NCBI GenBank assembly: GCA_030490835.1
Contig: CM059977.1
Coordinates: 11,994,765 to 12,058,764, forward strand
Direction: 5' to 3'
DNA length: 64,000 bases
From: Annona cherimola
Lineage: Eukaryota > Streptophyta > Magnoliopsida > Magnoliales > Annonaceae
Below, one piece after another: positions 43,166-54,621 of the stretch. The position numbers and the translations under genes are program-made. Each line of letters begins with the position of its first letter. The stretch's first letter is position 1. The notes below the pieces were generated by a model. The model did not search any database, had not been told where the DNA came from, and saw only the letters and a program-made list of their open reading frames with translations.

Positions 43166-43500
43166 AACTTAGAAAAGTGATCATTAGGCTTGACGTACAG
43201 AGCATACAGACCTAGAAAAATAACCAGTCACACGATTTTAAAATGCATCATACCATGTTGAACTTGAGACACACTTATAGACCACCAGTAACTCTGGGTG
43301 GAAGGAGAATCGCTCTGATACCACTTGTCACATATAGACCTAGAAAAATAACCATTGGGCCTAACACACAAAGTATGGGCTGTTGGGCGTATGGGCTATG
43401 CGCCTCATAGTGTGATATTGTCCTGCTCTGGCCTGACAGCTTAGCTGCACAGTTTTAAAACGCGTTACACCATGTTGAAGTTGAGACCCATTTAGAAACT
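43166..43500 (-). mobile_element. TRIM/LTR-retrotransposon fragment with tRNA-Met primer-binding site
   Basis: On the minus strand TGGTATCAGAGC (43323-43312) is the standard primer-binding motif for initiator Met tRNA, 15 bases after a block ending GGTCTATATGTGACAAG. On both sides lie copies of the same repeat: AGACCTAGAAAAATAACC at 43208 and 43337, and ATACCATGTTGAACTTGAGA (43251) matching ACACCATGTTGAAGTTGAGA (43468). A third partial copy is at 43166-43208. No protein-coding interior, so a terminal-repeat retrotransposon in miniature, rearranged, is the best reading. Confidence 0.6.
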
Positions 43501-43577
43501 ACGTAGAACTTGCCCCTCTTTTTATGAGAGATTTAGTTTTGGACTATTATAAATATTAATACATTTTTTTCATTTTC

Positions 43578-43632
43578 AAGACACTTCAATAATAATAATT
43601 ATTATTATTTTGATCGAGAAAGACGCTTCAAT
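43578..43632. repeat. Micro-insertion, minus orientation
   Basis: AAGACACTTCAAT (43578-43590) and AAGACGCTTCAAT (43620-43632), 12 of 13 identical, flank 29 bases that read TCTCGATCAAAATAATAATA... on the minus strand. With the preceding T the start is TTTCTCGATCAAAA, close to the start of the other micro-insertions. Confidence 0.55.
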
Positions 43633-43738
43633 TTTAAATCCTCATCCCATCCAGGTTCATAACAGCTGCAAACAGCCTTTGTATGTCATGGAAGAGCAGA
43701 ATTTGCTTCGCAGTCAATATAGGTGCTGTACAACAAGC

Positions 43739-43837
43739 CGCAGTACTCTACCAGATGCAAGCGCTGGTGTACTGCAATCTTTTACCAGACGTGCAAGTAC
43801 TGGGGTACTGCAATCTTCGCCAGAAGTGCAAGCGTCT
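43739..43837. repeat. Imperfect 36-bp tandem repeats
   Basis: Three units related to GTACTGCAATCTT..CCAGA.GTGCAAGC. It is open in more than one frame but no known protein is seen. Confidence 0.5.
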
Positions 43838-44427
43838 TCTTTTTTCTTGTGTATACGTTGTCACCGAATTTCGTCAAGTCAATTAATGTCCACCTTCCAT
43901 GTTGGTAGGCATCTTCACTTTTTCAAGGTGCGCACAACCCCCCACAAACAATCCTTGTGGAATCTTTATCTAGACGTGTGGTTGAACAGTGTGGGGTGTT
44001 CACTTACTTTTTTTTTAATGGGTATTTTATAATCATTACAATTGATTTTTTTTTATTGAAGATACTTTTACAAATTTCTTACAATATTTAAGATACTTTC
44101 TCTCGGTTTTCTTATTCGAATGGAAAAATATATATATATACATACACACATACATCAATTAGGTATATCTCAGTATTAAAAAACTTATTTTATAATGTAT
44201 TTAATGCATGAAATGATATTTTAATTACTAGATATTTTTTCATTATTATCCATATTATATTCATTGTTTTTATATAAAGTGTTCTTTGGTTTTTATTTTC
44301 TAAAAACATTATTAGTAGGACATCATTCTTTTTCTCTTTTACCTATTTTTTTTGCTGCTTCATTTTTCTATTATTTTATACAAACTAGTAGGGCCTATAT
44401 GAGATCTCAATTATTTTAGGAATATTT

Positions 44428-44798
44428 TTAAATGCATCTGGATGCACTTAGTTTCGATATGCCAGAGTGTATTGAACTCATTATTTTTATTTTTTTTAAA
44501 AAAATTATACAACTATTAATCTAGGTGTATTTAACATGTGTATTAAAATTTACCTTTTTTAATATTTGTAGATATTTTTTTAGATTTTTTAATATCACTA
44601 GCAATTTTGTAATTCATTATGAAAATGTCACTAATTTTAAAAAATCCCAAAAAATGTCTACAAATTTTCAAAAATGGTAAAATTTAATATATATGTTAAA
44701 GAACTTAGATTAACAGTTTTATAAAAAATTTAAAAATATATAAAATTAATATTTGTATCGAAGCTAAGTGCACCCAAATATTACCATATAACAACTCA
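44428..44798. mobile_element. Fold-back MITE with GTGCAC-type ends
   Basis: The left GGATGCACTTAGTTTCGATA pairs with the right TATCGAAGCTAAGTGCACCC. The arms contain TTAATCTAGGTGTATTTAAC and its worn complement. Confidence 0.65.
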
Positions 44799-45145
44799 TT
44801 ATTTTGAGCATACTCGAGATCTCACGTAGGTTCACCATCTTATAACAGTATACAAAAGAAAAAAAAAAGGCAGCTGCTAGCCACACCTGATTAAATCCCA
44901 ACAATAAAATAATCTTTAATTATCTCTGCGAAAATTTTACAATTATCAATATTTTGCATTTTAATCTGTTCTTATACACTTTTATTACCTTTACATTACG
45001 ATTATTTTTTAGATATTTTCATATAGCTATCTTATGTAAATATCATCATTTTCTTTACCGATCATTGTACTTGTTATATTTTATATCACTTATTTAAAAA
45101 TTTTCTCACAAATTTTTATCTCACTTTTTTTTAAAAAAATAAAGA

Positions 45146-45565
45146 ATTATTCTAAATATACCCACTACGTTTCCAAAATTTCAAATATATCCACTACGTT
45201 CGTATTTAATCCAAAAAATACTTATTACGTGAGTTAACGCCGTTAGAAAATATGTGAAATTAACAATATGCCCCTCAAATTTATGACATAATTAGAAAAA
45301 TTGAATGTTATAACTAGCTATTTCCCTAATGGCACATAAATTCTAAATTTAAAGCGCTTTAATTTCATTTTCTTTTTATTCATTTCATCATTTATTATTT
45401 TGCAATATGGGTATTTTGGGTATTTAAAAAATTTAACTAACCATTTTTTATGGAATGAGTAGTTTTGAGATTAAATGTAAACATAGTAAGTATATTTGAG
45501 ATTTAAAAAATATAATAGGTATATTTGAAATTAAGATCAAATATAGTAGATATATTTAAAAATAA
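45146..45565. mobile_element. Fold-back element with long ends, MULE-like
   Basis: The left part TTATTCTAAATATACCCACT and AATTTCAAATATATCC is mirrored by the right GGTATATTTGAAATTAAG and AGATATATTTAAAAATAACC. The inverted ends are about 50 bp or more and gapped. It ends just before the GA repeat of the next gene's promoter. Confidence 0.55.
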
Positions 45566-45575
45566 CCTAAAATAA

Positions 45576-45578
<3 letters not shown>

Positions 45579-45618
<40 letters not shown>
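45579..45618. repeat. (GA)20 microsatellite upstream of the copper chaperone gene
   Basis: Forty bases of pure GA, about 235 bp before the start codon. GA runs near plant promoters can bind BBR/BPC (GAGA-binding) factors; that this one does is inference. It could also be within the 5' untranslated region. Confidence 0.85.
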
Positions 45619-45623
<5 letters not shown>

Positions 45624-45853
45624 TGCCCCTGTGGCCTGCTTTCGCGTGTTTGTTGGGTGGAGCCCACTGCAGCAGCTCCCCTACCGCTCCCAACGAACCC
45701 TGGCCCATGAACCCATGGCACCTCATCCGTCACCCACAGCGCACGATAGCATCATGCGCTGGCGGCCATCCATCTCTGTTCTCGGCTCCTCGCCCTTTTT
45801 AAACGCACGAACGGGAGGCTTTGTTCTCGCGGCAAATCTATCTTTTCTAAGCC

Positions 45854-46277
45854 ATGGCTCAGGTATTCTTCCTTCTTTCCTTCCTTCAACGCCTCCTATC
45901 TTTTTCTTACCCCCTCATAGCAGCGCTTCATTGGTAGACTGCAGTCTCTTATGGTTTTGACCATCCTAGCCGCATCAATTGGAAAGTTGCGGTGTTGGGC
46001 TCTCTGCTGGATGATGGATGTGGATTTCCATGCGGGGATCCTGAAATCAGATTGGTTGTTTTTTTTTTCCTTTTAAGTATGCTGAATATTGAGACCTATG
46101 TGATTGAAGCTGTGTGCTTTAATGTAAAAAGCTGTATTCAGATAAATGAATTTCAAGCTTCTTGTTTTGAGGAGATGGGGGCGAGAGACGTAATCGTTGG
46201 CAGAAGATGAGGGGTTTCCCTCCTGTGGGAACGTTCCAAGAGCCGACCTTTAGCTTGGATTCCGAATACAGTACTTG

Positions 46278-46316
<39 letters not shown>

Positions 46317-49300
46317 CTGATCTATTTTTTCATGGTGATGCCGGCCTCAAAGGAAATAAATTCAAAATAGATAAGCTTTTCCTAGATGAAGATAAAGTAA
46401 GGATAGGAGGAAAATTTTCATTTATTGGGGTGTCTCAATATCCCAGCGCATGCCATAAAAAAAAAAAAAAAACCTAGCGCATAAAGTTCTTAGTTATAAT
46501 GAAGTTTTAAGCTGCTTCTGAGACTTTAAACGCAGTTACCCGAATTTTTTAATTTTTTTATTATTATATTTTTGTTACTTATGTTCTGACTGTGGTCCAT
46601 CAGTATGGCCTTCCATGTACTGTAAATTTCGTTTTCACCGAGGACATCTAATTCGGGATATTGACTAAACTGAGGTTAGGATTAAGGTTCAAAGTGTGGT
46701 CTATAACTGTATATATTGTTGTGTACTGCTTTTTTGTCTGATTGGTAGACTGATAGAGATGAGGTTCACTCTCTACTTGGAAAGAATGTTTTTATGAAAA
46801 CTAACAGAGGAAAAAGGTACAACCGGGCGGCATCCCGGTTGGCAAGGGCGTGGGCAAGTTTTCCTGCTGGTACTTGGTTCAACTCCCCGCTCAGTGGGTC
46901 TGAACGTTGCCTTCTTGGGAGCATTGTCTCTCTAAAAAATTTGGGAGCAATGTGTCTTCTTCCTGAAAGTTTATTCGAATGTCTCAGGGCTTGAATGTAA
47001 TTGAAATTGAGATGGTTGTAAATATGTACATGAAAAAAAAAAGAAGGAAAAAGGTATCAATAATTGGTAGTTTAAAAGATAAAATTACCCATACGAAATT
47101 GATTCTGGCACTTTTTCCCTTGAATATGGTAATTTTTTTTTTGGTCGCTTATCCTAACATTTTCTGGTAGTTGATTTCTTTCCCACCATTGCCATGGCCA
47201 CAAATGTGAGGATACACTTACCTCTTTAGTAGTGATGGAGAAAAAGCTTGGGATATGGCATATTTATTTTTTGCAGGAAAATCTTACTAATTGGAGTCTG
47301 GAGATCACAGAATCATTATTATTCATGTGTTTGTTTTGTTTTTAATTAGAAACAGCGTGCTATTGTTTTTCATTCGAAATTGCATCCTCTAAAACATGTC
47401 TTCATCACAAATTATTGTAGGGCCTGAATACAATTCATGTAGATAAACCCAAACTAATTGGATTTTATAATGACAACAACTTGTCTGCACCTATACAATA
47501 ACTCAGATCCTATTGACAATTTCATGGTTGCTGCATGAGTTCTAATTATCATAGAACATGATTCAGTTGATTAAAAGGGAAAGGAATTATTCTATTGAAA
47601 GATGAGGTATTGGTCAACACCTGGAAGTTTAGGTGGTTGACATCAGTGTGTGCGAGTGTAAGAGGTTTGGGGTTTGAAACCAGAATTAGGGCGTTAGCCT
47701 CCATCCAAACTAAAAAGGCAACAACAAGCCTATTGAGAACCAGGGAAAGAACCAAAAGATTGTGTAGGGATTAGGGGGATATTGAGGAAAACTATATGCC
47801 CTATGGGCTATGACTGATGGGGTTCTGGCACTTCACTTGTTGTTGCAGAAAAAAAAGGACCTGTGTGTCCAATCTCATATTGGGAATAACACTTGGATGG
47901 CAATGATGATTCCAGATCATTGTTGGACAGAATGATGATGCGAACCCCTCAAAGCACTTTTGCTGAGCCCTTCCGCACTTAGAAATTGGGGATAACCCAA
48001 CTTGATTTGCTTTATGGAAACTTTTCTGTGGACAATGATGGATTGATGCCAACCCACCATTTTTTTTTTCTTTTTGTGGTGTGTGATGTGCATGATCCTT
48101 TCAGATATTGCATTTCGAGGAGTATATTTTATTGCATCTGTGTCGTACCTAGAAGTTGATATAGCTGAAACTTCTTCATTCTTCATGTCGGCCATGACGC
48201 TGGTGGAGCCTAAATTTGTTCAGACCGATATGAGACCTTAACTGCCAGTGATAATTTTACGTTCTCTCTTCATTGGCTATATTTTTATAATCTCTTCTTT
48301 CATTCGAAACTGATTCTGCTAACATTATTTTCTATGATACACCTCTTTCCATCGTAGTTTCACCAAACAGACTGTTATTTTTCCTGGGGATGATAGAAAT
48401 AGAAAGAAAAAGTACAGTTTATCTCCATTCTTCATGCGTCTTCTAATGTGCACATGCGGCTCCCACATTTAATCCAATTGATCCTCACAGGGGGATAGGA
48501 TCTATTGCATCACTGGAGTAGATAGTCGATTGGCGACCACGTAATTAATGATTATGACAAATTATGGGTTCCTAAGACTCAAATTACTTTTCCCTTCTTC
48601 GATATAATATTCCTAACATGAAATTTCTTCTGTCCTGAGTGCAGACTGTTGTTCTCAGGGTTGGCATGTCTTGCGAAGGGTGTGTTGGTGCTGTGAAAAG
48701 GGTCCTCAACAAGTTGGAAGGTAGAGATAAATCCTCATGCACACACACAGAAGCACCTCTCAGTTCTGTTTTTCCTCCGAATTCATGTAGTTGGAGTTTT
48801 TCTAATTACACCACCAGCATGATTGCTGATCATTTCCGTTGAGTAGCCGAACTTTTGTGATGGGCTTACCACCTGCCTATCCAATTTTGGGCCTTGGTCC
48901 ATCTTCATCAGTGAGGATCTCTGTTTCTCGGTTTGACTGTCTGAAACAAAGTGCAGGGCCAGGAAGTTATCATATGTTTATGTTACATTGTTCAGCGTCC
49001 TTCTTCATTTACAATCAGGTTCAGTGAATATTTGCATTGGTAGCAATTCCCAGGGTTAGATCTGCCATCCAAATTTTGGCTGATCCCCCTCGCATGTTCT
49101 TTACTTTGGGAGCATCCATATGCTAAATGATATAACAAAAAAGGAAAACAGAACGAAAGCCAATGCATGGGAGTTTTTTGTGTACCCTAAGTCTCAGTTG
49201 AAGTAGACATGTAGGACTAAGCACAGGTGGACAGTGAGTTGGCTGGCAGGTGCCTGATTGTGCCAAGATGGAGTGTAATCAATTGATGCCTGACTGAACA

Positions 49301-49703
49301 TTGGTCCAAAGCTAGCTGAGTAGGCCACATCTCTGCCACAGGCAAGAACATGAGAGTGGGTTATCTTCGTGAATGACTATAAGTGGAATTTCAGTGAGAG
49401 ATCATTCCAATATCCCTATTATTGTTTTCTTAATTTGATATTTTTTTTGGATAAAAATTTGATCCATTTGTTTGCTGAGGACTGTTATGCTGATCTTTCT
49501 CTTCAGGTGTTGAGTCATATGATGTGGACTTGAAGGAGCAGAAAGTGACCGTGAAGGGCAATGTGCAGCCTGAGGCTGTGCTACAGACTGTCTCAAAGAC
49601 AGGAAAGAAAACGTCCTTCTGGGAGGCTGAGCCGGGGACTGAAGCCAAAGCTGCACCTGCGGAGGCTGAAGCTGCCCCAAATGAGGCGGTTGCTTCTGCT
49701 TGA
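45854..49703 (+). CDS. CCH: Copper chaperone (CCH/ATX1-like)
   Basis: Three exons join into 93 aa: 45854-45862, 48645-48720 and 49507-49703. Exon 1 codes only Met-Ala-Gln. The product is one heavy-metal-associated domain: [25 protein letters not shown] with the copper-binding MxCxxC (Met-Ser-Cys-Glu-Gly-Cys), then [19 protein letters not shown] and [17 protein letters not shown] short acidic Ala/Glu-rich tail follows. Proteins of this family carry Cu(I) in the cytosol to P-type ATPases of the secretory pathway such as RAN1/HMA5. The Lys-rich TGKKT loop at the usual place supports a metallochaperone rather than a farnesylated HIPP, and no CaaX box is present. The tail is shorter than that of Arabidopsis CCH. 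Intron 1 (2782 bp) contains a SINE and a TA repeat. Confidence 0.93.
46284..46315. repeat. (TA)16 microsatellite in CCH intron 1
   Basis: Thirty-two bases of TA dinucleotide. Confidence 0.85.
46441..46482. repeat. Micro-insertion with A tail, CCH intron 1
   Basis: AGCGCAT is repeated at 46444-46450 and 46476-46482, with near-matching CC before each. Between them are GCCAT, a run of A and CCT. The exact repeat is short. Confidence 0.45.
46808..47056 (+). mobile_element. tRNA-derived SINE with 12-bp duplication in CCH intron 1
   Basis: AGGAAAAAGGTA stands at 46808-46819 and 47045-47056. The body has a hairpin start (AACCGGGCGGCATCCCGGTT), a box-A-like GGTTGGCAAGGGCG, box B GGTTCAACTCC, GGGAGCA-CTCT repeats, and a 3' part GAATGTCTCAGGGC...GTTGTAAATA ending in an A run. 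The 3' half aligns with the SINE at 30867-31142, so both belong to one family. Confidence 0.83.
47600..47730 (+). mobile_element. Possible degenerate SINE
   Basis: A box-B-like GGTTTGAAACC at about 47672, preceded by GTGTGTGCGAGTGTAAGAGG, resembles the head at 31990-32168. No duplication found. Confidence 0.3.
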
Positions 49704-49929
49704 AAAGTCATTTTCTTAACTGGGCTACATGTTCAAGACAGTATTCAGTGTGTTAATAATACTTCTATACTGTATGATAGATGTTCTTGTAACTTGTAGT
49801 ATGTTTGTGTGACAATGCTAGCATACTTATGCTAAATATTGCTTGTGGTACTGGTAGGGGAATGTGAAGGCTTCATTCCAGTTTCCCTTAATAGTCCCAT
49901 TGGTATTTTACTGCACGTCTTTCCGTTTC

Positions 49930-49964
49930 AATCCCTAGCTTTTTTTTTTTTTTTTAACCCCTAG
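49930..49964. repeat. Micro-insertion, poly(A) on the minus strand
   Basis: AATCCCTAGC (49930-49939) and AACCCCTAGC (49955-49964), 9 of 10 identical, flank a run of 15 T. It lies just past the CCH gene, possibly in its 3' untranslated region. Confidence 0.5.
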
Positions 49965-50099
49965 CCAATTTATTTCATAATGCAGTTAAGAAAAATGTAT
50001 TTTCTTGTGGCGACTGTGTGGTCTTTGTTAGCTAGACAATTGTAAGGTTCTTAGTATATCCTACCCTATTCATTGTCTATAGGATAAGTTCCGCTTTTA

Positions 50100-50695
50100 G
50101 TTCCAAATTTGTTCATTTAATACTCAAATATAATATTTTTTAAAAAATTTTATGTTATTTTAAATAATGTAAAATAATACTCATTTATGTTTTAAAATTA
50201 TAAGTAAATATATTATTGTTTATATTATTATATAAAAATATGAAGTATAGTCGATCATGACCTAATCATTAAAAATGTTAATATATTATAATCATAAGTC
50301 ACAAGCGTATTTGTAAGAGTCTTTCGGAAGTCAATGACGTATATATAAATTTATTTAAATTTATACTTCACACGGTACAAATTTTGTTTAAATTTGAATT
50401 TGTTAAAATATGTGTACACACAAGATGTCAATGACAAAGCATAATACATACTATATAATATATATTATACATATGTACAATTATGCACCTGATTAATTAT
50501 TTAGATGAGTACTTATGCAGGTCGGTTCTGAGTATTTAACGTATCTATCCTACCTGTACCCTATTTGAAGAGACGGATAATAATTTATACCCTATCTTTA
50601 CCCATGGATAATATTTTCTATCATATCCTAGCCAAATTAGGGTCGGGTTGGTGAGTCCCATGAGTACCCTACCCAAGTTGCACCCCTAATCTCAA
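50100..50695. mobile_element. AT-rich spacer ending in an hAT-like end
   Basis: CAAGTTGCACCCCTA at about 50676-50690 is identical to part of the right end of the element at 55096-56510, and GGGTCGGGTTGG precedes it. The left end was not found. Upstream of about 50500 nothing is recognisable. Confidence 0.45.
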
Positions 50696-51138
50696 GATAC
50701 CTGTTTGTCTTAACATTTCTTTGCAGCTAGCTCTTGGTTGGTAGTAATTTGTATTGTTGTTGATGATGAGGGTCCTAGAAGAGCTATGGTTGGCATGATG
50801 CAGACAATTGATTTTCGACAGAGCTAGTGGTATTCATGTGGACGTGCTGCAAGATTTTTGCTGGTGGCAAATGACTGTTGATTATCCATTGAGGTTATAG
50901 AGATGTGGATCTAAGGAGTTTTAATTAAAGAGGCTATCGTGAGCAAGTTGAAGAGAGCATCAAGGGCGGTCTGTTGGGGTCCTGGTTATACACTTCTCTG
51001 ATACAGCTTAAGTATCTGCTATGTCGATCTAGTCTTGACGGCCGAACTTCTTAAATTTAGAACCGTATTAGTATTCTAAACAGTACGGGCGTGCATCTTA
51101 TCTAATTATGGTGATATTCTCTAGTATAATGAATCAAT
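50696..51138. other. Unassigned sequence of average composition
   Basis: It has fewer AT runs than its flanks and no long open frame. It reads like untranslated or decayed transcript sequence and is followed directly by an A-rich insertion at 51152, but I cannot assign a source. Confidence 0.35.
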
Positions 51139-51193
51139 GATATATGGGTTCTCAGATCCAAAAAAAAGAAAAGAAAAAAAGATGTATGGGTTC
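51139..51193. repeat. Micro-insertion with A-rich tail
   Basis: GATATATGGGTTC (51139-51151) and GATGTATGGGTTC (51181-51193), 12 of 13 identical, flank TCAGATCC followed by A-rich sequence, 29 bases in all. Confidence 0.6.
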
Positions 51194-51698
51194 AAATTTC
51201 ATGGAGTCGATTCAATGGAAATGAATCCATGGAACCTCGCACTTTGGGTCCAACTTTGATTGTATGAAATCCACTTGGCCTCTTTTATCTGAAATCATTT
51301 GTTTATTTCATATGAACCAAATAATTTCATGGGGCCCTATTGACAAAAGTACAAAATCAGACCCACTCATAAAAAGTAAAAATTGTGGGGAATCGTAAAT
51401 GGAAAAAATAAAATAAGAAAAGATATTAAAAAAATGATTGTAAAGTACGAGTAATAATAAGAAAAATAGGATAGTTTTTTATATATATTTTACAACCATC
51501 TCAATTTATATTACATTTAAGCCATAATACATTCTTATAATTTTCTAAGGAAGATAATAAACTCTCATTAATTAAACTTTTACTAAACAAGGGATAAGTA
51601 AAATACTTGGATGCATATACTGAGAATCAAACCACCAAGGTAGACCCTTAGTGGTGAAAAATAGGGTAGTTAAGTGCATAATTAAGATATTAAATTAT

Positions 51699-52170
51699 GA
51701 GTGTATTTAGGCAGTGATAAAACTTTTGAAAAAAATATTTTTTTTGTGCATAAATTTTTAAAATGAGAGAAAATAATATATAATAATAGAGTTAAAGATT
51801 AAAAAATATATTAATGGTATGAAAATTGAGAAGAAATGATTAAAAAGTAAGAGAGTTATACAGAAAAATGTGCTGAAATGATTGAAAATTAAGATAATTA
51901 TGGAGAGTGTGTTTGGAAAGTGATAAAACTTTTGATGAAAATTTTATAGTATAAAAGTTTTTAAAATGTAAGAAAATGATGTAATATAATAGGGATAATG
52001 ATGAGAACTAAAGAGAATAAAATTAAAATATATTATTAGATATTTGAGTAATTGCGTAGAAATAATTGAAAAGTAAGATAGTTACATAAGAAGAAGTAAT
52101 TAAGAAATATAATAATTATAGAGAGTGAAAAATTTTATATTAAAAAGTTTTAGATATTAATAAACACCGC
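51699..52170. mobile_element. Two degenerate Tourist-like MITEs
   Basis: One copy starts AGTGTATTTAGGCAGTGATA at about 51699, the next AGTGTGTTTGGAAAGTGATA at about 51908. Both run through the family core (GATGAGAACTAAAGAGAATA, AAAGTAAGATAGTTA) and the second ends near AATAAACACCG. Confidence 0.55.
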
Positions 52171-52939
52171 TGGTCAGAGAAGTACTGGATAGAAAAATTT
52201 TAGTTTTAAAAATTCCATGGTAAAACAAACGTCCTCATGAGTCATAGCAAAAGAAAGTTGTTTTGGAAAGAGAAGGATAAATTGTTACATCTCATCAAAA
52301 CTTTCAATGCAATAAATTTGTTGGATTTTTATCAAAACTATTAATTCAACGTCAAAACTCTGTACATTATTATTTACACTTTTAGGCATGTATGAGCGAC
52401 CCAAGTTCTAATTGAAATGATTTTTCACATCATGATAAAATAAATGTTATGGAACAAAATTATTAGATTAGGTTTCGGTTTCATCATCAAGGTGGGCCCA
52501 AACAGCCAGCTTGCATGAATTCATTCATGTGGAATTTGAAACAACGATATACTTTTCAAAAAATGTTGGATATTTTTCTGAGAGGACACGTATCAATATC
52601 ACCTTGTAAAGTTCATTAGTAGGAGAACCGGCTCGACGTAAATCCATGCACGCGCTTGCCGACTGCCATTGCCAATTTGCCATTCCTGCATAAGCAGAAG
52701 TCTGAACACATGCATGCATGTTGTTCTTGCCAGCTAGTTAGGCTGACGATTTTCCGCTCAAAGCTCAGCCTTTTAAGTAATAAATTCCAAGGATTTGCAT
52801 ATATGCACATGCGGTTTACCACAATATGCAAACGTGCTACGTTCTGAAAAATATTAGCAATGTGCTTATATCCATGCCTTTTTTCTGCAGTTATATTTAT
52901 TTTGTCAACTGGATACTTTTATGAAACACTTTTTTACAA

Positions 52940-53345
52940 AATTCTTTTCATTTTTAACATTTAGATGATTGGTAAAAAATTTACTTTATCTATTATATTT
53001 AGTATAATTTATATTATCATGGAAACATTTTTATTTGTTTAGTATTACTGTACAAGGGCTTCATGTATAAATATGCAAAATCAACATAATAAAATAATTT
53101 AATAATAAATAGTAATTTTTAAGTGATATTTTTAACATCTAAACTATCTAAAATACACTATTATGTGAATAAATAATTCTTTGAAGTATTATTATATTTT
53201 AATATATATGTTAATGAATCTAAATAATTTTTCTAATTTACATATGAATGTACTTATTTTTTATCAAATATAGCATATGCGCATATTGAATTTGGATAGA
53301 ATCTGACCTCATAGTGAAACAAGTGATGTTAAATACCATGAATGA
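52940..53345. mobile_element. Fold-back family B relic
   Basis: Words such as TTTATCTATTATATTTAGTAT, ATCAACATAATAAAATAATTTAA, GTGATATTTTTAACATCTAAAC and AATGAATCTAAATAATTT follow the order seen in 22790-23445. Confidence 0.45.
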
Positions 53346-53702
53346 ATTTTACATCAACCATTAACATTTCAAAAATAGAAAGGATTAGATGAAATCACTT
53401 TTATAAAACTCGATTTCAAAAAAGCATTTCTGTTTACCAATTTCTTAGAATATTTACGAATTTTCAATGTTATCACTTTCTGTAAAATCCGTAAGTAGAA
53501 ATCTTAGACTGCATTTTTTATACGAGTACAATAAACAAGGGTTTGGGACGATAAATGATTCGCTTTTGGACTTATGAAGTATTTTCAACACGATATAGGC
53601 CATTTAGGAATATAGAAACTGAATATTTTTGTCATTTAAAACATATTTTGATAAAAATGTAGGCATTTTTTAAAGTGTAACTAAAAACAATTATGGAGAC
53701 TT

Positions 53703-54519
53703 CTCAAATATACCCACAAAATTTTCACCATAATTCTTCATGTATTCATAGATTTTTCAAAAAATTATCTTCTACCCACAAAATTTCTCTCGTACCCATG
53801 TTATTAACGTCCGTTACAAATGTTTACATTTCTGATTTTTAAAATTTTTAATATTCGGAAATGCCCAATTTACCCATTCGGGATGGATTTTCTGTTGCCA
53901 AAAAGGAGATGGGTTTTCTCCTATGATGGCATTACTGGTGTTATAAGTTTTTTCATCGGGTTCAATTCCACCAGTGAACCCACTGCTGGCCATCCTTCTC
54001 TTCCTAATCGCAACGACAATAAGCTTCCACAAAGCCACGACCTGCATCTTCCAATCTAGCAGCAGGTTGCAAGCAGTGCTTGACCATCATTTTCAATTAA
54101 TCCTAGTTGTATTCGAAGAACGGTCTCTCTTTAGATCCCACGACAGTAATGGTAGCAATAAAAATCGACTTCATCACACACTCAAAGCAGTTAGAAGTCC
54201 ATCAATCTAGCCATGTTTCCACTGGATATTTTCAACAAGTTTGGCACTGGAAGAAAGGGGAGGCCAAACAACCAAAATTGAGTGGAGTCCCGTCAAATTA
54301 TTCAAATCTATAAGAAATCCAATACATCGCACAGTCATGTCCTACTCGACCTCCCGTCTTGCCAGAGAAGGTTTAGAGAGGCACAACTTTCATTGGATAT
54401 GATTTGAGGGTAAATTAACCATTGCGCATTTTTGCTGACGGCAGTTTTTGCTTTTGATAACGGCTTGGGTACAAGAGAGATTTTAGACAAGTAAAAATTC
54501 GTCAGTGTATTTGAAAATT
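53703..54519. mobile_element. Long fold-back element with non-repetitive interior (Pack-MULE candidate)
   Basis: The left end TCAAATATACCCACAAAATT and the inner AAATTTCTCTCGTACCCATG pair with the right TTGTACAAG/TGGGTACAAGAGAGATTT region and TATTTGAAAATTC. About 450 bp between (53860-54340) is closer to average base composition and open over 70-80 codons in several frames, none recognised. An element that has picked up host sequence is possible. Confidence 0.4.
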
Positions 54520-54621
54520 CACAATAATTATTAGAAAAAGGCTTAGTTGTATATAAAATCTCATAGCTTATGATAATTTTAGAGTTATTTGTGTTCATAC
54601 TTATGATTTTCGCAATAGGTT

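Noticed and set aside
43610..44032. 140-codon open frame
   Set aside because: It is produced by the imperfect 36-bp tandem repeats, which are open in several frames. No known protein.
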